From Bacteroidaceae bacterium (lineage in GTDB: Bacteria > Bacteroidota > Bacteroidia > Bacteroidales > Bacteroidaceae), in contig JAFYOS010000017.1 of assembly GCA_017560125.1 (NCBI GenBank), forward strand, positions 1-64,000: 64,000 nt of DNA. Direction: 5' to 3'. Of this stretch, positions 60,191 through 64,000 are shown piece after piece. Position numbers and translations under genes: made by a program. Every line of letters begins with the position of its first letter. The stretch's first letter is position 1. Under the pieces are notes generated by a model that saw nothing but the letters and a program-made list of their open reading frames with translations, did no database searches and was not told the DNA's origin.

Positions 60191-61162
60191 TTAGCACAGC
60201 TTCTTGTGCATCATGGCTATTAGTTTGCAATGGAATTTTGCTCCGAACAGCGCAAACGGTATGAATTTCAATTTGCGCATATTGGGTATTTCCATGTTGA
60301 AGAGTGTTTTTATGTCGATGTTTATCCCTTTGAGCAGTTCGAAGGCTTTGTTTCTTTCGGCCTTTGTGCCGTCGCTGCATCGCATCAGGTCGGTCAGTGT
60401 GTCGAGGGTGCCAAGCAGTATCTCGTTGGCCTCGACCGCAAGGTTGTACTCCTCCTTGACCTTTTTGTACAGTATTACCTTGTTCTTGTACAGGCAATAT
60501 TGCGATTTGAACGAGTAGGTGCGTGTTATTCCATCCTCGTGGGCGTAGTAGTAATATATGCCGCCGTCGGAATAATACACGTTGTCGCAATTTTCGTATA
60601 GTGTGGGAGTGACAAGCAAATCCTCGAATACCTCGCCCTCGGGATATCGTGTAAAAAAGAACATGTCGGCGCGGTATATCTTGTTCCAGGCATAGCAGTG
60701 CTCATAGCCCTTGCGCTTGATGTAGTCGATGAATATTTCGCGGTTGCCCGATACCTTTTCGGCGTTGAAGGTGAGCAGGTGGCTTTGCGGCGATTCGTAG
60801 TGGATGTTCACGGGGTATTCCAATATGTCGATATCTGGGTTGGCCTGCAGTATGCGCATGTTGTAATAGTAGGTGCCCGATGCCACTATGTCGTCGCCAT
60901 CGACGAATGTGATGTATTCGCCTTGCGCGACAGCTATTCCTGCGTTGCGGGCCGATGAAAGACCGCCGTTCTTCTTGTGTATTACTTTTACCTTGTCGCA
61001 CTCCTTTGCGTATCTGTCGCATATGGCGCCACAGTTGTCGGGTGAGCCGTCGTCAACCAAAATCAGCTCGAAGTCGGTATATGTTTGCAATAGAATGCTT
61101 TCTATGCAATTTTGCAGGTGTCTTCGTACTTTATATACCGGAACTATGATGCTTAATTTCAT
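60191..61162 (-). CDS. Glycosyltransferase family 2
   Basis: A 323-residue GT-A transferase. SIIVPVYKVRRHLQNCIESILLQTYTDFELILVDDGSPDNCG at the start, NGGLSSARNAGIAVAQGEYITFVDGDDIVAS with the DxD region, and EVFEDLLVTPTLYENC are all GT2 hallmarks. It heads the minus-strand glycosyltransferase-sulfatase operon, divergent from the flippase gene. Confidence 0.93.
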   Translation of the reverse strand: MKLSIIVPVYKVRRHLQNCIESILLQTYTDFELILVDDGSPDNCGAICDRYAKECDKVKVIHKKNGGLSSARNAGIAVAQGEYITFVDGDDIVASGTYYYNMRILQANPDIDILEYPVNIHYESPQSHLLTFNAEKVSGNREIFIDYIKRKGYEHCYAWNKIYRADMFFFTRYPEGEVFEDLLVTPTLYENCDNVYYSDGGIYYYYAHEDGITRTYSFKSQYCLYKNKVILYKKVKEEYNLAVEANEILLGTLDTLTDLMRCSDGTKAERNKAFELLKGINIDIKTLFNMEIPNMRKLKFIPFALFGAKFHCKLIAMMHKKLC

Positions 61163-61209
61163 TTTTTCTGCTGGATGTATCCTGTTTGTGGATATGTTTG
61201 TCTATTATG

Positions 61210-61217
61210 CAAAGATA
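61210..61217 (-). promoter_or_regulatory. Bacteroidota -7 box (TATCTTTG) of the glycosyltransferase operon
   Basis: The minus-strand TATCTTTG lies 48 bases before the first glycosyltransferase. An ATTG 22 bases further is a weak -33. Confidence 0.45.
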
Positions 61218-61287
61218 ATAAATATTATATAAATAACGGCAATGCTGCCTTTTTATTTGCTGAAAGGGGCAATTCTTTTCCATCTGC

Positions 61288-61318
61288 TTCGTCATTCGCC
61301 CAAAATGTATTATCTTCG
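61288..61318 (+). promoter_or_regulatory. Possible promoter of the flippase gene
   Basis: TTCG, a 19-base spacer and TATCTTCG resemble the consensus with one change in each box, 20 bases before the start. Confidence 0.3.
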
Positions 61319-61337
61319 CATCTTCTAAATACAACGG

Positions 61338-62858
61338 ATGACAATGGTTAAGGAAGGGAAAAACAGCGAAAAACAGGGAGGCTACGAACGCGCCATAAAA
61401 TATATGGGCATTTTTGGCGGCACCCAGAGCTTTTCCATCCTATTGGGTATCATCAAAAATAAATTTGCAGCAAAGCTTATAGGTGCATCGGGCCTTGGCA
61501 TGATAGCCATGTACAACCGCACCCTGCAGATGCTTTGCGACTCCACCAACCTCAGCCTCTCTTTCAGTGCCATACGCCGCATTGCCGGCGCCTATGAAGA
61601 GGGCAACGAAGAGGCGTTGCGCCATTGGATAAAAGTGCTTCGCAGCTGGGCTTTTCTCACTGCCATTGCAGGTGTCATCGTGTCGGTGCTGCTCACCCCG
61701 CTGCTTGGCGAATGGAATTTCGAGGGCAACGACTACTACACATCGCGTTTCTATTTTCTGTCGCCCGTGGTGGGCTTCATGGCTATCACCGCCAGCGAAC
61801 TGGCCATACTGAAGGGAGTGCAACGGCTCTACAAGGTGGCGATGTACACCCTGTGGTCGTCGCTCTTCGGTCTGGTGATATCCGTGCCGTTTTACTATTT
61901 CATGGGCATTGCGGGTATTTTTCCATCCATCTTTTTGGTGAGCCTTTCGCAGATGGTAATGCTGTTGGCATACTCGTTGCCTATTTATCGCTACCGCATA
62001 GCTCCGTTCTCACGGAAAATACTGGGCGACGGCCTCGAGATGGTGAAATTCGGCATGGGCTACATATTTGCCGCTATGATGGGCTCGGGCTCCATGTGGT
62101 TCGTGTGCAAAATGCTGCACGATATAGGCAACAGCATCACCGTGGGCATATACTCGACAAGCTATTTCTTGTTGATGTTGTTGCCGGGCGTGTTGTTCGC
62201 GGCCATCGACTCCGATTTTTATCCGCGCCTGTCGGCGTTGGCCAAGGATAGGGCGGCTACCAACCGCCTGATAAACGAGCAGGCCGATGTGCAACTGCTC
62301 ATACAGGCACCCATACTCATTGCCTATTCTGTGGCATTGCCCGTTCTGGTGCCCCTTTTCTACGATGCCGAATTTATGACGGCTGTGCCCATGACACAGA
62401 TAGCCATGTTCGGTATGCTGGTGCGCACAATGACCTATCCTATGTCCTATCTGCCCCTTGCACATGGCAATTCCAAGGTGTACATGTTGCAGGAGGGTAT
62501 CTACGACCTGCTTTTTGCGCTGTTCGTTATTCTTGGATATAAATATGGCGGCTTGCTCGGCGTGGGCCTGTCGATGGCGGCCGTGCTGTTGGCCGATTGG
62601 TTCATTGTGTACGTTATTACCAACCGCAAATACTCTTTCTGCTTCGAAAAGAGCGTATATGTAAATTTCATTTTGCAGGCTGCTGTTTTTGTTGCCATGG
62701 TTGCGACCATGCGACTGATGCCCACCGGGTTGGGTTACTGGGCAACCGGTGCTATTTATTTCCTCATGTCGGTCCTGTTGTCGTTCTATCTCCTGTCGAA
62801 GAAGATGAGCTATGTGGATAGATTGTTGAACCGCATCAAACGCATTTTACGATGGTAA
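61338..62858 (+). CDS. wzx: Lipopolysaccharide/O-antigen flippase (Wzx-like, MOP superfamily)
   Basis: A 506-residue polytopic membrane protein with about 12-14 spans. YMGIFGGTQSFSILLGIIKNKFAAKLIGASGLGMIAMYNRTLQML is typical of the polysaccharide biosynthesis/O-antigen translocase group; later, DSDFYPRLSALAKDR matches the mid-protein signature. It flips lipid-linked glycan units across the inner membrane. Its stop overlaps the next glycosyltransferase gene by 7 bases. A wzy polymerase is not in the window. Confidence 0.9.
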   Translation: MTMVKEGKNSEKQGGYERAIKYMGIFGGTQSFSILLGIIKNKFAAKLIGASGLGMIAMYNRTLQMLCDSTNLSLSFSAIRRIAGAYEEGNEEALRHWIKVLRSWAFLTAIAGVIVSVLLTPLLGEWNFEGNDYYTSRFYFLSPVVGFMAITASELAILKGVQRLYKVAMYTLWSSLFGLVISVPFYYFMGIAGIFPSIFLVSLSQMVMLLAYSLPIYRYRIAPFSRKILGDGLEMVKFGMGYIFAAMMGSGSMWFVCKMLHDIGNSITVGIYSTSYFLLMLLPGVLFAAIDSDFYPRLSALAKDRAATNRLINEQADVQLLIQAPILIAYSVALPVLVPLFYDAEFMTAVPMTQIAMFGMLVRTMTYPMSYLPLAHGNSKVYMLQEGIYDLLFALFVILGYKYGGLLGVGLSMAAVLLADWFIVYVITNRKYSFCFEKSVYVNFILQAAVFVAMVATMRLMPTGLGYWATGAIYFLMSVLLSFYLLSKKMSYVDRLLNRIKRILRW

Positions 62859-63844
62859 AAAAGGTATCTGTTCTTGTTGCTGTTCACAATAGCGCGCAGT
62901 GGTTGCCCCGCTGTTTCGCTTCGCTCGCTTCGCAAACGTACGATAATATCGAGGTCGTTTGTGTCGATGACGCTTCCACCGACAATTCGTTGCAGGTGCT
63001 CAGCGAATATGCAGCAAAATTCGCTTTCCTGAAGGTGGCTTCGCTGCCCCGCAACAGCGGCCCCGCCGTGGCGCGCAACGAGGCATTCCGCCTCTCCACA
63101 GGTGACTATATAATGATGCTCGACAGCGATGACTGGCTGTCGTCCGACGCGATTGAAAAGGCTGTTGTCGTGCTCGATAGCTATGACGACACCGCTTCGG
63201 TGCTCTTCGATATGGTCTATCACGATGCGGAAACGGGCAACGAACGCCCATTTGCGAGCAAAAGCACGCAGGATGTCCTCGATGGACGCGATGCCATGCG
63301 CATGGCGCTCGATTGGGATATCCACGGCCTCTATCTTGCCCGCCGCCATCTGTACGAAAAATATCCTTTCGATACGGCCGCTTTTCTCTATAGCGACGAC
63401 AATACGGCAAGGCGTCACTATCTCCATTCGGGCAAGGTGCGTTTTTGCGATGGCATATACTACTATTTCCAGCGCCCGAGCAGCCTGATGCACAATCCCG
63501 GCGTGCACTATGCCGATTGGATGGAGGCCACTGCCAGCCTCAAGCGTATGCTGGTAGAGGAGGGCGAGAGCGACAAATATATCAATCATATCGAGGCGCG
63601 CCTTTGGCAGAATATAGTGGCCGTGTGCGGCTACTATTGGCGCTATGGCAAAGCCCTTTCGCCGGTGGAGCGTGCTTCGCTTCTTGGACGCATCGAGTCG
63701 CACCACGCGGCTATAGAGCTTCGTCGTCTTCCGCTTGCTCTGAAGTGCAAATTCGGCTTCATCCCCTTCAAGCGTTTCTTCGGGATTTTCATGTTGCAGG
63801 AGCGCCTCTATTTTTATCTTCGCAAATTGGTGAAAGGAATATGA
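62852..63844 (+). CDS. Glycosyltransferase family 2
   Basis: A 330-residue GT-A transferase with SVLVAVHNSAQWLPRCFASLASQTYDNIEVVCVDDASTDNS, PAVARNEAFRLSTGDYIMMLDSDDWLSSD (DxD region) and a family-typical C-terminal half. The ATG overlaps the flippase stop, and its own stop overlaps the start of the M23 peptidase gene in an ATGA. It is thus translationally coupled to both neighbours. Confidence 0.92.
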   Translation: MVKKVSVLVAVHNSAQWLPRCFASLASQTYDNIEVVCVDDASTDNSLQVLSEYAAKFAFLKVASLPRNSGPAVARNEAFRLSTGDYIMMLDSDDWLSSDAIEKAVVVLDSYDDTASVLFDMVYHDAETGNERPFASKSTQDVLDGRDAMRMALDWDIHGLYLARRHLYEKYPFDTAAFLYSDDNTARRHYLHSGKVRFCDGIYYYFQRPSSLMHNPGVHYADWMEATASLKRMLVEEGESDKYINHIEARLWQNIVAVCGYYWRYGKALSPVERASLLGRIESHHAAIELRRLPLALKCKFGFIPFKRFFGIFMLQERLYFYLRKLVKGI

Positions 63845-64000
63845 AAAGCATTCGTACGATAATATCACTCTTATTTATATGTTGCTCCCTTGTGCTTCGG
63901 GCACAGGTGGCCGATTTTGGCCTGCCGTTCGATTTCCCTGTGCTTTTCAGCGGTAATTTTGCCGAGCTACGCTCCAACCATTTCCATGGCGGTGTCGATT
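63841..64000 (+). CDS. M23-family peptidase, 5' part only
   Basis: The first 53 codons of a gene cut by the window edge. A signal peptide (MKSIRTIISLLFICCSLVLRAQ) is followed by FPVLFSGNFAELRSNHFHGGVD, the typical start of M23 zinc metallopeptidases in Bacteroidota, where the HFHxGxD carries metal ligands. These enzymes cleave peptidoglycan cross-links. The gene starts in an ATGA overlap with the glycosyltransferase. Confidence 0.85.
   Translation, partial: MKSIRTIISLLFICCSLVLRAQVADFGLPFDFPVLFSGNFAELRSNHFHGGVD

Overview
The window looks like the chromosome of a gut-type Bacteroidales bacterium (Bacteroidaceae, Muribaculaceae or a relative; the species cannot be read from the sequence). The signs are Bacteroidota-type promoters (TTTG, 19-21 bases, TAnnTTTG) ahead of many genes, few Shine-Dalgarno sites, many lipoprotein and twin-arginine (Tat) signal peptides, serine-type sulfatase, GH20 and DUF1080 enzymes, a possible type IX secretion tail, and the order rlmN - DUF4837 - pdxA.

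Layout. 1-4085: 3' end of a 5S rRNA, a DUF1080 lipoprotein, an iron-type superoxide dismutase and a PcrA/UvrD helicase. 4450-4847: four tRNAs (Gly, Leu, Leu, Gly) behind a textbook promoter. 4929-8042: an AT-richer block with a decayed ISL3-family insertion sequence bounded by inverted repeats, a VanX-type dipeptidase and an unknown membrane protein. 8083-12201: an SDR, then on the minus strand an operon of KdsD-like isomerase, CMP-sugar cytidylyltransferase, DUF115-like protein and a secreted EEP-fold hydrolase. 12412-13194: tatC. 14030-17321: Sau3AI-like restriction-modification operon.

17603-30374 is the most interesting part, all on the minus strand. Module one is tatA, a Tat-exported Gfo/Idh/MocA oxidoreductase, a DUF1080 lipoprotein and a TIM-barrel lipoprotein. 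Module two, after an ABC-F ATPase and a ROK kinase, is a tetraheme cytochrome fused to a SUMF1/FGE-like domain, a Tat-lipoprotein Gfo/Idh/MocA protein, a Tat-lipoprotein TIM-barrel enzyme, ResB and CcsA. The parts fit a periplasmic oxidative route for glycosides (3-keto chemistry), with one module wired to a cytochrome and its haem-attachment machinery. The functional link is inference.

30643-34476: a large secreted DUF3472/discoidin protein and an OmpA-like outer-membrane protein. 34635-41034: one minus-strand operon running rlmN, DUF4837 lipoprotein, pdxA, then four overlapping genes (nucleotidyltransferase, ATP-grasp, CDP-alcohol phosphotransferase, HAD phosphatase) that look like a lipid-headgroup pathway. 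41236-49100: GH20 hexosaminidase, a carboxyltransferase whose biotinyl tail lacks the lysine, serine dehydratase and an S9 peptidase. 49167-53898: ECF sigma/anti-sigma pair, an RmlD-like SDR and a second restriction-modification-like pair with an unrecognised partner. 54106-58071: ACT protein, PaaK-type ligase, PAP2 phosphatase and sulfatase. 56551-64000: a surface-polysaccharide locus with three glycosyltransferases co-directional with the sulfatase, a divergent Wzx flippase, a further glycosyltransferase and the start of an M23 peptidase cut by the window edge.
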